Shown piece after piece: positions 46,604 through 58,396 of a DNA stretch of 64,000 nucleotides (position 1 is its first letter; every line of letters begins with the position of its first letter). The stretch covers positions 124,001-188,000 of the forward strand of contig NW_006768783.1 in assembly GCF_000204055.1 (NCBI RefSeq). The letters are read 5' to 3'. Origin of the DNA: Melampsora larici-populina 98AG31. Taxonomy: Eukaryota; Basidiomycota; Pucciniomycetes; Pucciniales; Melampsoraceae. Made by a program: the position numbers and the translations under genes. The notes beneath the pieces are model-generated. The model was not told where the DNA came from. It saw only the letters and a list, made by a program, of their open reading frames with translations, and did not search any database.

Positions 46604-46648
46604 CCATAGGATGTGAAACCGTATTTGTTTCACATCTCTGTTCTATGG
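46604..46648. repeat. Inverted repeat at the 5' side of the YR element
   Basis: CCATAG-GATGTGAAAC ... GTTTCACATC-...-CTATGG forms a hairpin with arms of about 16 bp, 180 bp upstream of the first ORF of the element. Nearby GAGAGAAC (about 46534) and GTTCTCTC (about 46577) form another pair. Confidence 0.7.
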
Positions 46649-46650
46649 GG

Positions 46651-48261
46651 GCGCTCCCTATGGACCTATCTCCTGACCGTAACCCTCTAATGGACTGCAG
46701 AGATACCTCCGCGGGCTCTGGGTACTCTATGAAATTCTATTTGTTACATGATCTATACTACATATTTGAATTAGAATAATACGATTCTCGAAATCATTAT
46801 ATATGTATGTATCAAGACGAGTTAAGACAAAGTATTGTCTTTTGATGGGAAAAAGTATTCCTATGAGCCCACTCTCTCTCTGACACCCCTTTTGTCAAGA
46901 CAAAGGATCCCCTTTCAATCTTTGCAGTCAGAACTCGTTCATTGAACTCCAATTGAGGAAGCAATCACTCTAGATGTCAATGTAAATGGCGTGTTGATTG
47001 AATTTAACGGGATCGAAATCAAACTAAAGAATAAACCCAATGTTAATTACATACTTTCAGGTTTGTTATCTAGTCACGAACCAAAGACCAATGTTGAAAT
47101 AGACCAGGTATAAGAAAAAAAGGCAATTTGAAAAAAAGCAATCCAAAGATAAGTTTTGATCAATAGATGATATGATGAGTTTCTTTTGATTGAATTTGAT
47201 TTGAATTTGATAAAATGTGATGATTGGTTTCATAAGTTTGAGGCAATTGATGGTATGAGATTGTATGGAGACTAGTGAATCATCCCCTAGCAGCGTTCAT
47301 ATCACTGTAGGAGAAGATCCAGGTTTCCCTCTTCAAGGGGACCTTGGGGAGCACCGAGTGAAACCTCGCATGAAAAGCACTTCTCGGGGTTCCGCTCGTG
47401 GAGCAAACTTAACACTCGTGGAGATACATCATGTACATTATGACGTAAACAATAGTAGCTGTAAGGTCTTAGTAGTACAGTGGTACACAGATTCAGCCTC
47501 AGGGAAGACCAACTTAACAAAGTCCCTCGCGCCAAAGGGCTTGGGCGAGGGACTTACGGCTAATCAATAGCATAGAATAGCAGCATATGTAAAAGAAGAA
47601 AGGTGTTGAACGGCGATGAAGTACAGATGATGCTCTATTCATCTTGATGTCGTGGTTTTTGCTCATGAGCTGAACGGCTTTGAGCTAGGGTTAGGCTGGT
47701 ATGTTCAGCGCTGAGAAGATGCTCCCTTTGTTTGTGTTTCTCAGACACTTGTGTAACAAACAACTTGTTCGTGTGAGAGAAACTACACGAAAGTTGAGAC
47801 CTCGACGTCGAGGTCGCGTTCAACGGGCACTGTGTCAATGCCTCCGATACCTCAGTTCTGTGAGATGGATGAGGACATTTCGCATCGAGATCATCTTTGT
47901 GTTTGAAGCTTTTCAAAACATCATGTTCGTCGATCATCGTTTGTGCTTACACAGATATACTGTGTTGTAGAAGCTTGGAGGAAGTTTGAACGGTGAGATT
48001 GATAACAATGGCAAATGTAGTAGTGGTGATTGAATGAGATCGAGAATTTGTAGGACTTAAAATTCACCATTCACAAAGTTGTGGATCACAGGAGACACAA
48101 CAGAGCAAACGATAAAATTTCAAAGATCATTGATGAGAGCAGAGCAAGAAAAATAAACATAAGTATAACCGCAATACTAATGAGTGTAAACAAAAGATTA
48201 AAAGAAAACCGTATGTATTGTTTGTAAAGACACGAAAGTGGAGAGAAACTTGGGGAATATC
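46651..48261. other. Intergenic, with hairpin and a small gene-family fragment
   Basis: A 10-bp-stem hairpin (AAGTCCCTCG at 47520-47529, CGAGGGACTT at 47546-47555) is followed after 4 nt by CTAA (47560-47563). On the plus strand about 47755-47905 a frame (KVETSTSRSRSTGTV) is related to exon 1 of the gene at 11.3-12.0 kb and ends at a stop; it looks like a fragment. No intact gene. Confidence 0.5.
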
Positions 48262-49006
48262 TCAAGCATGCACTCCACCAGCACCACCTTGAAATCGATA
48301 TGTTGCTGGTTCGATATCTAATTGAATCACAACATATCCATTGCTCTAAAATAGGTCGTAAAATCAAAATTAATCTCTGAACTCCTTTCATATTTAGTTG
48401 ATTTATCAAAATTAAAACTTACTACTCTTCCTACGTAGGCATTGTGATATTCTGTTAAGTCTACTGACGGGCTAGCAAGTGGACGCTTAGAAAGTATGCA
48501 AAAATCATCCATTTGCTAAAGGAAAGATCAGTGAAGCAAAATTAGTTATAAGCTTGAGGATACGTTGAAGACAATTTAAGATATAAATACCCTGGCAGCG
48601 TCTTGAAATTGGTTGACGCTTTGCAGTCTTACAGTGTTCCAATCGAGCCTAGAAGGTTTTCAAGGTCCATATATGCGAGGATGCAGAAAGCAGAAAAATT
48701 GATGAGTGAAGGATAGAAGTTGAACACCTGAGAGAATTGGAGAAAGAAAAGAGAGACTTACGACCAGGATGTAACCTTACAAGAATTCGCTGGATCCGAA
48801 AAGAACTTGTGCTCGCTTGTGATCACTTGGAAGTGTCCTTGGTTCCATGCTGTTTGGATTGAACCCATACAGTAGGTTGCGAGACCTCCATTGGTGCACA
48901 TATAGAAAGAGCCATCTGAAACAGCTCTAGGTTGAAGTGAAGCACCAAGAACTTCATATCTACTAGATGCAAGTACCAAAAGTAAGATGCCAATGAAGGA
49001 GTACAT
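48262..49006 (-). CDS. Small secreted cysteine-containing protein
   Basis: Four exons, 49006-48762, 48648-48591, 48515-48423 and 48345-48262, total 480 nt (159 residues), with introns of phase 2, 0 and 0 and good GT-AG signals. The N-terminus (MYSFIGILLLVLASSRYEVLGA) is a clear signal peptide. The mature protein has four Cys (YMCTNGGLATYC, SCKVTSW, DDFCIL), enough for two disulfides, and ends VIQLDIEPATYRFQGGAGG. No known domain. In plant-pathogenic fungi, proteins of this size and type are often effector candidates; that is inference. Without the last intron the frame stops early at 48327, so the spliced form is preferred because it gives a coherent C-terminus. Confidence 0.65.
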
Positions 49007-50288
49007 GTTGTTGCAAAAGTGTAAGATGCGAAGTTTGGAATCAAATGTCTACGAAATTGTGAAGATTTGATAAATAAAATTTGCGTGGTGTAAAGGTTTC
49101 AATGATGGTAAGTTCCAAATTTGATAAATGCTTTGTGGTTACAAAAGCCAATGAGTAAAAAAGGGTGGAGTCAAACGAAGTTGCCGCTTTTATCAAAGTG
49201 AGGCCTCTTTATTTATTCTTTTTCCGGGGGAAGAGCATCCCCAATTTCCAATGCGCCGCTGGAAACATAAATTTTACATAGCGTTTAGCTGACGTTCTTG
49301 ACACAAACGTAAAATGACTTTACGTTGTCAAAAAAATTGCAAAAAACACCCTCCTGCGCAGGGAAAAAGTGGCACAGTTGGCCACGGGTGTGACTTTGAT
49401 GTTCCGACAACTGAAATATGGGCTCATTCTAGCCAGAAGTCTAAAAGGGCTGTGCAGACTCCTTTGGAAACATGCGGCAATAGTTATATTTAATAAAATG
49501 AGGAGCTCTCAGGCTAGTATGTAAGACATGATCGAGTTGTATGTATATGTAGCTGTAAAATGCAAATTCGCTATAGGGATATGTCTGTGCTGATCGATCT
49601 CACGATAATCTTTTGTTGATTTTGATGAAATTACAAAAAAATCATCCGCGATTTCAATTTCGATTTATGAAACTTAGAAATTGGCACCAGTGGAATCAAC
49701 TCAAGTAAGCATTCAATTCTCATCCTATTGGCAATCACGTCAGGTCAAAATGTATGAAATCTGAATATATTCTCTACGCGGTGTTCCAAGCACATGTCAA
49801 GAAAGGATGTCTTGGTCAAGGGTTGACTTTTCGAAGCCTTAGTATCAATTCAAACGTGGGAGCACTCATCTTGCAAAGAAGGCGACCGTCCGACTAGAAT
49901 CACGCCGATGTCGTTTGAATAAACAAATTGTCGATGTTTGATATACATCCAACTACGTCACGAAGCTTTAAATGATCTTTTTGAATTCAAATTGTGTCAA
50001 CTCTTGGATGTGAAATTAGGGGCTATGGAACGAATGGGCACTGCGAATGGGGGCTGTTCTCGAATGAAGGAAATAAACTAAGGAAAGAATTAGCTCGGTC
50101 AGCCGAATAAAGAGACCCGTCTCCTCTGCCTCCCTCCTTCCTCTAATCATCTGCCTAGTCATCTCTGTTACTGATTTCTTACTGTGGTCATTAACTCCCT
50201 CTACAACCTGTTCTTATATTCAAATAACTAAATAAATAAATATCACCTGTACTCTCTTTAAGTCTAAAACCCTCACTTTCTTTACAAT
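49007..50288. other. Divergent promoter region of two secreted-protein genes
   Basis: No coding region. The stretch 50100-50280 is CT-rich (CTCCTCTGCCTCCCTCCTTCC), as in many fungal promoters, just upstream of the Pro-rich gene. Confidence 0.5.
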
Positions 50289-52003
50289 ATGCGTATCTCT
50301 GTTGCCTTTGTCATCGTCGCCATTGCAGGTAAATAGTCTGCTCATGGGCTCCAGCTCTTTGTTTACTTCCATTTTTTGCATAACCGCTGATCAAGCCTTT
50401 GTTTTCTTTTTAATCCAGCCCTTGGCTGTTCCAATGTGCAGGCTGAGTAAGTGAACTCTTAAGTCCATGCTTGTGACTCCGCTGATCGTGTGTTTTTATC
50501 AGTTCGACCCAACACAAGCGTATCGCTCGAGCTTTCGGCAAACGAGACGACTACGCCAAACCTCCTTGCCCTGACAACGGGACTCCCACCGTAGTTGATT
50601 CGACTTCAGTCGCTACACCAATGGCGCCGACTGCTCCTACCGATGCCAACTCCACCACGACCGTGGATACCACTACGTCGCCTCCAGTCCCCGCCATGCC
50701 TGCAGCCGATGTACCCGCTGCTTCTAACAACACGACGATGACCCCACCTATGCCAGTTGCTGACACCCCCGTAGCCCCAGCTGGAGATGTCGTTCCAACC
50801 ACTCCCGCCGTCGTCATGCCGCCTGTCGACTACGCCGGCAATGGACCTCCTGTCGACTACGCCGGTCCGGCTCCCAATGTACCTACGGTGACCGACCCCA
50901 CCTCGACTATGCCACCCGTGGTCCCACCACCCGCTGACCAACCCACCGTGGTCCCACCACCCGCTGACCAACCCACCGTGGTCCCACCACCCGCTGATCT
51001 ACCACCGGTCGACCCTGCAGTACCCTGCCCCCCTAACGGAACCGTTCCTACGTCTGACAACCCTACCAACAATGTCCCTGTTGTCCCATACACTCCACCT
51101 GAGCAACCTATCGATACACCAACTGCGACTGATCCGACATCCACCCCACCCCCTCCAACAGTCCCGGTTGACGTGCCAGTAACCCCACCTGTAGAACCCT
51201 GCCCCGATCCTGTTCCAAATGCACCAATCGTTCCACCCACTGTGACCGACCCTACCTCGACTATGCCACCCGTGGTCCCCGGTCCTGTCCCCGTTCCTGT
51301 TCCTGGCCCGGGATTCCCCGATGACTATGCTGGTGGCCGACCTACTATTACTGACCCTACCTCGACGTTGCCACCTGCTGTCCCCGGTCCTGTCCCCGTT
51401 CCTGTTCCTGGCCCGGGCTTCCCCGATGACTATGCTGGTGGATCTCCTGTCCCCCCCTTCGTCCCCGGCCCTGTTCCTGGTTTTCCCACTGACTACGCCG
51501 GGGGACCTCCCCCATTCGTCCCCGGCTATGCTCCTGGCCCCGTTCCCGGCCCTGGACCTCTCCCTGGCCCCGGATATAACCCTGCTCACAACCCCAATGG
51601 TATTCCTCCCTTTGTCCCCGGCTATAACCCTACCGACAACCCCGATGGTATTCCTCCCTTTACCCCCGGCTATAACCCTACCGACAACACCGATGGTATT
51701 TCTCCCTTTACCCCCGGCCAAGGTGGCGCGGTTCCTGGCTCCCCTATTCCTGGCTACAACCCTGCCCACCCTGGCCCTGGCTCTGGCTTCGACCAAGCCA
51801 ACCTTGCCCCCCCTAATCAGTCAGGTCAGCAAGGTGGTCAATTCGCGCCGGCAGACCAAGCCGACCAATTCGGTCAGGGCCTCACTCAACTTCCTCCCAA
51901 GGATCAAGCTCAAACTCCGGATTCAACTTCACAGCAGGCAAGCGGCGGGGGTCTTGGCAGCATGTTCGTCATTTTTCTGCTTGCTACCATTTGGCCATTT
52001 TGA
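50289..52003 (+). CDS. Secreted Pro-rich protein with DYAG repeats
   Basis: Exons 50289-50328, 50419-50446 and 50503-52003 join in frame (1,569 nt, 522 residues). The first two encode the signal peptide (MRISVAFVIVAIAALGCSN). A Kex2-like site (GKR-DDYAK) follows soon after. The body is Pro/Thr/Val-rich with repeats: DYAG five times (VDYAG, FPDDYAGG, FPTDYAGG), a PPPADQPTVV unit in tandem, VPVPGPGFPDDYAGG twice, and GYNPTDNPDGIPPF units. The C-terminus is GGGLGSMFVIFLLATIWPF, a small-residue site plus hydrophobic tail as in GPI-anchored proteins. Likely a cell-wall or surface protein, or a precursor cut at KR. It is markedly more GC-rich than its surroundings. Confidence 0.7.
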
Positions 52004-52410
52004 CCTTGACTTACCACCTTGTGTGTTCTTTAGGCTCGGCGGTGGTGGCGGTGGTGGCGGTGCTGGTCTCACCGGCCTGTTTGTTTTTTCTCACTGACCT
52101 TGTGACATTTGGGCCTTGACTTACCACTTTTCTTGGTACCTTAGGCTCGGTGGCGGTGATTCAGCAAGTCAAACTCAAGATTCAACTTCACAGCAAGCAA
52201 ACGGCGGGGGTCTTGGCAGCATGTTCGTCATTTTTTTGCTCGCTACCATTTGGCCATTTTGACCTTGACTTACCACCTTGTGTGTCCTTTAGGCTCGGCA
52301 GTGGTGGCGGTGGCGGTCTCACCAGCCTGTTTGTTTTTTCTCCTCACTGACCTTGTGACATTCGGACCTTGACTTACCACTTTTTGTCCTTTAGACTCGG
52401 TGGCGGTCAA
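51908..52410 (+). repeat. Tandem duplication of the 3' end of the Pro-rich gene, period 259 bp
   Basis: GATTCAACTTCACAGCA begins at 51920 and 52179; the following 200 bp, including the hydrophobic tail codons, stop and a CTTTAG-GCTCGG stretch, are repeated almost unchanged, with a third partial copy starting near 52395. Each copy can encode a Gly-run plus short hydrophobic tail (LGGGGGGGGAGLTGLFVFSH type). Confidence 0.8.
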
Positions 52411-53941
52411 TGAGACTGTATTACGCAGTCTCCTGAGGTCACCTTTGCGCCGTCACAAAGTCAGTCCTTATTCTTGCCCCATGACTTTTGCTGACTTTTG
52501 CTGACTTTTGCTACCTGTTCTTTCATAGCATTCAACGTGTTTGAGGCTTGATTGTTTTGCTGTTTACACCAGACCGTTTTGCATGTTTAATCTCCGACAT
52601 TTTGAGACTTTCAATGACCGCGTCGCTTTCCGTCGTTGTGCTTTTTCATAATTTGTTTCTTCCTCCGTTTCTTCGTTCTTGCAATTTTCATTTGCCCGGC
52701 TTCAATGTTTTCCTTATGCCACATTCGTTCAACCGTTTAGACCTAGCCTCGTGTCGTAATATTTTTGCCTTTAGTTTCTTTGCTTTATTCGCCCGTGGCC
52801 CCTCCCTTGACCAAACGTTCGTTGAACGTGGATTCGAATGACCGTAGTCATCGTGACCAACTTTGCTTTTCACACCTCTACCTCGACCCTTCCAAACGCT
52901 GCCGCTCGCCCTCGTCATTATTTGTTCCACATTTTCCACTGCATCCTTCCCTAAGAGCCTGCGTCCTTTGACTATCTCGCCCCAATTCCCCTTCTTCGAC
53001 CCCCTCGATGCCACTTGATCTGCCACCCATTCTTTGATCCTGCCTTGCCCAACTTCGCAGGAGCTTCATTCGCAGTCACCCGTTGCTGCCTCACAAATAC
53101 AAGCTACCGAACCTCATACATAGTCCTCGCTGACCTCCCTGAGAATCAGACCCATGACCGCACTCAAACCACTCATGGTACCAGTAGTCCGTGTTTCTTG
53201 GCATCGCCTGATCCCTCTTTTACGCCGAGCTACATGATCTCTGACTATCAATCCGAAGGCGGTTTCTCATTTCCTTTCCGACAGGTTCAACCTGACACAC
53301 TATGGCTTCTTCTTATGAGCTTCAGAGATTACACCTCTGTCTTGTAGACGAAGCAATGGGCTTCAGATACTGCTTCACTTCCAGAGTCCAAACTTCTCTT
53401 TGTGTAGTTTCGATTCCAGATCAGCTCATCCGTTCTCTGTGAATGACAATAAGATCGTCACCTAGACAAACACTCAACACTTGGTTCCTCAGCTTTGTTT
53501 CCATATTTATTTATCTGCTCGCCACAAGGTATGTAACCTGACTGAGCAGAGACGAAATTGACAAGGTTCAAAGCTTCAGGGTTTTGAAGCCAGCGTCTGA
53601 CTGTAGAAACTTAGGTCAAGGATACCATGTAACCTGTGTATTCAGCACTTCGATCATTGTGATACAAATTGATAGGGAGGAAGAAAATTTATCAATATCG
53701 TTTCTCAATGACATGGTCACGAGCTGTGATACCAAGGGAGATAAGACTGGAATAGTTTTGAAAAACGGGGTAAAGGTATGGATGATTTCCGCAAGGCAGA
53801 AGGACACTGTGGTGGATTTGCGATCGTTGAACTTGCAGGGACCCTTTGACTTTCTTTGAGTATTTTTGTGACAAAAATTCATTAATCACATATGACTAAA
53901 GCATACATCAATGTTTTCCTATATTTGCAACCACACTCATT
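52411..53941. other. Intergenic, no gene recognised
   Basis: Only short frames (for example 53584-53859, plus strand) with no recognised domain. Tandem TTTTGCTGACTTTTGCTGAC words occur near 52485-52510. Confidence 0.4.
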
Positions 53942-55336
53942 AAACCACCAAACTACTCGACAATCATACAAGAAGACGAAGACATAGCTATCTTGCGCAC
54001 CAAACAACTCAAAGCGTCACAGCAACACTTGGTCATCTACTCGGATGGCTCAAGGATTCTTACAAAAAACACCGCTGCAGCAGCGTGGTGTCAAAATACT
54101 CATAAATCAATTGCACAGCATTTAGGCAAGGCTCGGTTACATGGAATCTACCAAGCCGAGTACAGAGGAGTACACATTGGACTCACCATCGCTTTACGAA
54201 CAGCCACACTGTACACAAGAAAAATTTCGATTATACTCGATAACCAATCAGTAATAAAGGATCTTGGTAACTGTCCACCAACAATCACTGCACTCTTAGA
54301 TCAAAAAGAAACCTTCAAGCTTCTGTCTTATCTGTTTCAGGCTTTCCCATATGCAAGGGTAACTATCAGATGATGCCCAGGCCATGATGAAATAGGAAAC
54401 GGCAGGTGACTGAAGAATCACGACAATTAGTGAGTGAGGGCGCTATGAGTCCAAGATCACTAATAAGTTATGAGAGAAATTAGGCACCTGTTTGTAGGTG
54501 CGAGAGAAAAGACGAGACAATGATTGAGTGAAGAAAAACCACTACAAACATGGTCAAGTTCTTTTATAGACTGAATTTCTCTAGACATAGGTTTACAAAT
54601 CGTAAGATAATTGTGACTCTCATTCACCACATTGGGATTATTCAAACAAACAACAAATAGAAGGAAAAATAGAAACATAAAGAACAAACACTCAAAGCGG
54701 GAAGAATGGATGGTTACTAGTGTAAGTAGAAGAAAAGCGTTTCTCAATAGGCCACCGCAGAATCAACAGCAACAAGGTTGGTGATAAAATTGCTAACAAC
54801 TTGGCAAAAAGGGACTTGCCAAGTACTTTCACGCCCACCCCCTCCCTTGCAGGCTTCACAACCACCATCAAAGCATGGTCAAAATTAGGAGATAACAATT
54901 TTTCTCCTAGCAACGTCAAAAGACTAGGACACAAGCCATCACCAGCAAAACACAGCAAAGCATTAGGACTACTCCTACAGCACAAATGTTCCACCATCAT
55001 TCAGCTAAGACCAAACCACATCTATCTCAAACAATACCTTTTCAAACATCAACAGCGGTTTGACCCCATATGTGAATGCAAAGAAGGGGTTGAGACGATT
55101 GATCACTTTCTCTTTGTGTGCCATAGATATGCATGACAAAGGACCAAACTCATAGAAGCCATCAACAACCTCCAAGAAAAGGAAAATTCAGACATTCTTC
55201 ACAATCCAAAAGCTTTCAAGAGCATCACCATATATTGTAACTCAACCTGGTGGTTTACAGACCGGTGGGTGTGGGCTAACATAACAAATGAGGAATCCCC
55301 TCAAGACAAGTCAAACTTCTACAATCCTCCCATCTA
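53942..55336 (+). pseudogene. LINE (non-LTR retrotransposon) remnant: RNase H and C-terminal zinc knuckle
   Basis: The plus strand encodes an RNase H segment (HLVIYSDGSR, YQAEYRGVHIGL, SIILDNQSVIKDL, then a stop where Trp is expected before CPGHDEIG at about 54373-54396), about 370 bp of unrelated sequence, and then GDKIANNLAK and the LINE C-terminal knuckle CECKEGVETIDHFLFVCHRY followed by another stop and further coding-like sequence to 55336. The RT and endonuclease are missing. It is a 3' fragment with at least two nonsense changes and an insertion or rearrangement between 54410 and 54779. Confidence 0.65.
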
Positions 55337-58128
55337 AACTTCACTCATTTCATGTTACCATTCACTTGTTTCACCTTAGCATACCACATTACCATAGCCT
55401 TTAGCGCCATTACTTGTACCCTATTGCCACACTTGTAATACTTTAAACAGCCAGCACACGTCCTTTTCCCCACTGGGGTTTTTACCGGAGCGGAGCACAA
55501 GTGGTCATAGTGCCTGATAGCTATAGGCTCAGGAGGCACTTTAAGCAATGCATTAAAAAATGAAATTGTGACTTGATTCTTCTTTAAAACTGATGAACCT
55601 TGATCAGAGACCTGTGAGGTGTCAGGCAGTCAGTCAAATGGAGTCTTACATGACCATGCTTTGGAAAATTTCAGCTCCAATTCCATATTATTGAAGGTTC
55701 AAAAATTGTTGGACATGGAAATTTGTTTGTGCGCTCAAATTCAATCTGACTTTCCTGACAAATGAAATCAAGACATTCCATCAATAAAATCCACATACAG
55801 CATTTGATCAAGTCTTGAGGTTGAAACCAATTGACCTTTATTCACCTAGCTATTAAACAGGGTGATAAATATAACAGTGGGGGTATGAGAAAAACTAGAC
55901 AATCATGACTCACCACCACCATAACTGTCTTCCTTCCTTTTCCAGTTGTCCTTCCTCATTTATGTACACTTTGAAACTCTGGAAACAAGTCCTTGTCTAA
56001 GGTTTCAGACTCTCTCCTGTTCTTGAAGAAGAGTGGTCTCAATTTGAGAGATTCTGTTGTTGTGAATCTGATAACTTGCTGTGATTACAGCTGTTCTACA
56101 AATTCTTGTCATGGTCAGAACTTTTCTTTCATCTTTTGCTCGAACCCACTGCTTAACTACAGCCAATACAGCCCCATATAGGTGGTATGCACTGGCCAAC
56201 TCTAACCTAAGTCAGAAGATTGCTTCAACAGTGGATCTTGATTCTGTTCTTTGAACTCATAATTCAATACCTTCTAGATCCAGTAAGAACAGTATAGGAT
56301 CAGGCTGTGAAAAGGTTTTCACTTTCCACTTGATTCCACCCCAGGCATCAAGGGCCAGTTGGAAATCCAGATATTTGGTCAACCATTTAATCACCCACCA
56401 ATTCTGACAAACAAAGGCCAGCCATAGATTTTGAAAACCATGTCTTGATTGCAGTCCTAATTCCCATTGAGGTCCATAAAAGGAATCTCCCACCATCAAT
56501 TGGCAAACAAAGCACAATCATCCCTACTTGACAAGCAAGACACAACTGTCCATCATGGTCACCCAAAACATTTTCAACCACTATCCATTGTTGGTCTGTT
56601 TTTTAACTCTTGTGAATTCATGAGATTTCCAATATTTCACTGATTTTCATTGTTTGATAGTCCTTGTAGGTGCACTGGTTACCAAATTGACAACATAAGA
56701 CCACCTCCCTGGTTAATTCACATTTGTAGCTACCTGGCACTTCTGGCTCAAGCAATGGGTAGAGACAGGCAAGTGATTTTATATTTGTTTTGCCCATTTG
56801 TGCAAGCTTCACATTAATCTTGTTGTTACTTCTTAAGTAGGATCTCTCCCATGACCACCCCACTCACACAGTCCAATGCTCCATTAGCCAGTACCAGATA
56901 ATGGTGAGTTCAATTTGATTTTGTATGGTGGTGTTCTCACTCATCAACTGTGTTTTACGTAGGATCTCTCCAACCACCACCCTTCTCATGCAGTCAAAGG
57001 TTTTGTTATCCAGTACTGGAGAATGGTGAGTTGATTTTGATTTGTGTATGGTGGTGTTTGCACTCATTAGTTTTTTTATGTAGAATCTCTCCAGATGCCA
57101 GCCTCCTCATTCAGTCCAATGTTTTCTTACCCAGTCTGGCCAATGTTTCTCCTCTCCCAAGTTCATGCAACCTGATATACACAGTTCCCATTCCCCCCTG
57201 ATATCACCTGTGAAATACACCCTGCCCTACAAGTTAAGTCAGAGCTTAGCAGGCCTTGGTCCTTCCACTTCATGATGGTCCTTGGTATCCTCAGTTAACC
57301 CTCACATCAGCCCTTCCATCTTCAATCCTTTGATTTCTTTGCAATACACACCACCCTCCATGTCAAACTCCCATTTATTGACTGTTTATCACACAAGCCA
57401 AAGCTCTCCTCTGAAGAGACCAGCCATTAATATTGATCCTTCTGATGCACTGCCTGCATATTTGCCTCAGAGACAAATGTCTAAGTGTTGGAGTGTAAAG
57501 CAGGTGTGCAATGGTCAAAAGCAGTAAGGTCATAGAGAATCATCAGTATTAATTTTATATAGGTGTTTTATTGGAAACAGGTATGGAAACCATCAAGGGA
57601 AGGAACTTGACTGATGGTCACCAATCCAGGTAGATTATATTAGAATACTTGGGACAAAGGCTTACGGTGAATTGAGAAAAGAGGATTATGAAAGAAGACA
57701 ATGTCCACATTGGGATGAATTGGGGGAAGCATGTCCAATGCTTTTTGTATCATTTTGTGTTTGTGTAAATTTTTGTCAGTGTTGATTTTACCTCATCAAA
57801 ACCTCTTCCACTCCCTTTTGAATCTTTTCCCCATCAAGGAAATATATTCTAAAGTTGAGATTAAGAAGACAATTTCATTGCATTTATCTTTGTTACAAAC
57901 ATTGCTAAACCTTTGTCTTTCTCATACTGTTACACTTTCTTTTCTTTTATCTTTTACAGTAGTTTTATTTATTCTTTTCATCTTCCTCACCCTCTTCCAG
58001 GTTTGTCTTGAGCTTGGGGCTCGTAATATTTTAGGTGGCCTGTGTCTTGTCAACACAAGTGGTGTTTAGCACTTGAAGTGCTAAACGTGCTCCTTCACCA
58101 AAGGATTGTATTCCATTCAGTCAAAGAG
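55337..58128. other. Gene-poor region with a 121-bp tandem repeat
   Basis: No gene recognised. GTAGGATCTCTCC-type units start at 56838, 56959 and 57080, exactly 121 bp apart, about 2.5 copies (to about 57150) with moderate divergence. Confidence 0.6.
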
Positions 58129-58382
58129 TGTTATGATCCAGAACACAGCGGGGACGATGATGAGGCGACAAGGTGCTGTCCTAATGCTAACTAGATTGCA
58201 GTGTGAGGTCAACGGTAATACAACAAGAGAGGTGAAAAGACCCTTCCTCTCCCTATAAGCATAGTACTCAATATAAGGATCATTACAGTACTCCCCTTTT
58301 AAGGCCCAGACTCCTCTTGTTGTCCTGCCTTCTTTCCCTGGGTCAGCGTTAAAAAACCCAGTGGGAAAAAGCTTGACCCACA
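58129..58382 (-). repeat. 3' LTR of the chromovirus
   Basis: 254 bp, reading TGTGGGTCAAGC ... GGATCATAACA on the minus strand (TG...CA ends). It carries CTTATAGG (58259-58252), a possible TATA element about 50 nt upstream of the ACACTGCAAT word (58204-58195) that matches the priming region. Confidence 0.9.
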
Positions 58383-58396
58383 CTTATCTTCTCCTC
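58383..58396 (-). other. Polypurine tract
   Basis: GAGGAGAAGATAAG on the minus strand directly abuts the 3' LTR and includes the pol stop codon. It is the expected primer for plus-strand DNA synthesis. Confidence 0.75.

Larger units (their letters stand above)
40247..46650 (-). mobile_element. Tyrosine-recombinase retrotransposon (DIRS/Ngaro-type)
   Basis: In minus-strand order the element encodes a coiled-coil ORF (46428-45865), a Gag-like protein (45705-44233), RT-RNase H (43962-41998) and a tyrosine recombinase (41754-40642). That gene set defines YR retrotransposons. Both flanks are unusually GC-rich and hairpin-rich (40247-40500 and 46604-46648), unlike the AT-rich surroundings, and I take them as the approximate ends. 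I compared the flanks for direct (A1-B1-A2-B2) and inverted repeats and found none by eye, so exact termini are unresolved. Confidence 0.75.

Noticed and set aside
48086..48409. 107-residue membrane-like ORF
   Set aside because: It overlaps the last exon of the secreted Cys protein in another frame; the spliced reading gives a coherent protein.
50606..51796. Gly/Val- and Arg-rich minus-strand frames over the Pro-rich gene
   Set aside because: Shadows of a GC-rich repetitive coding exon; the plus strand has a signal peptide and spliced start.
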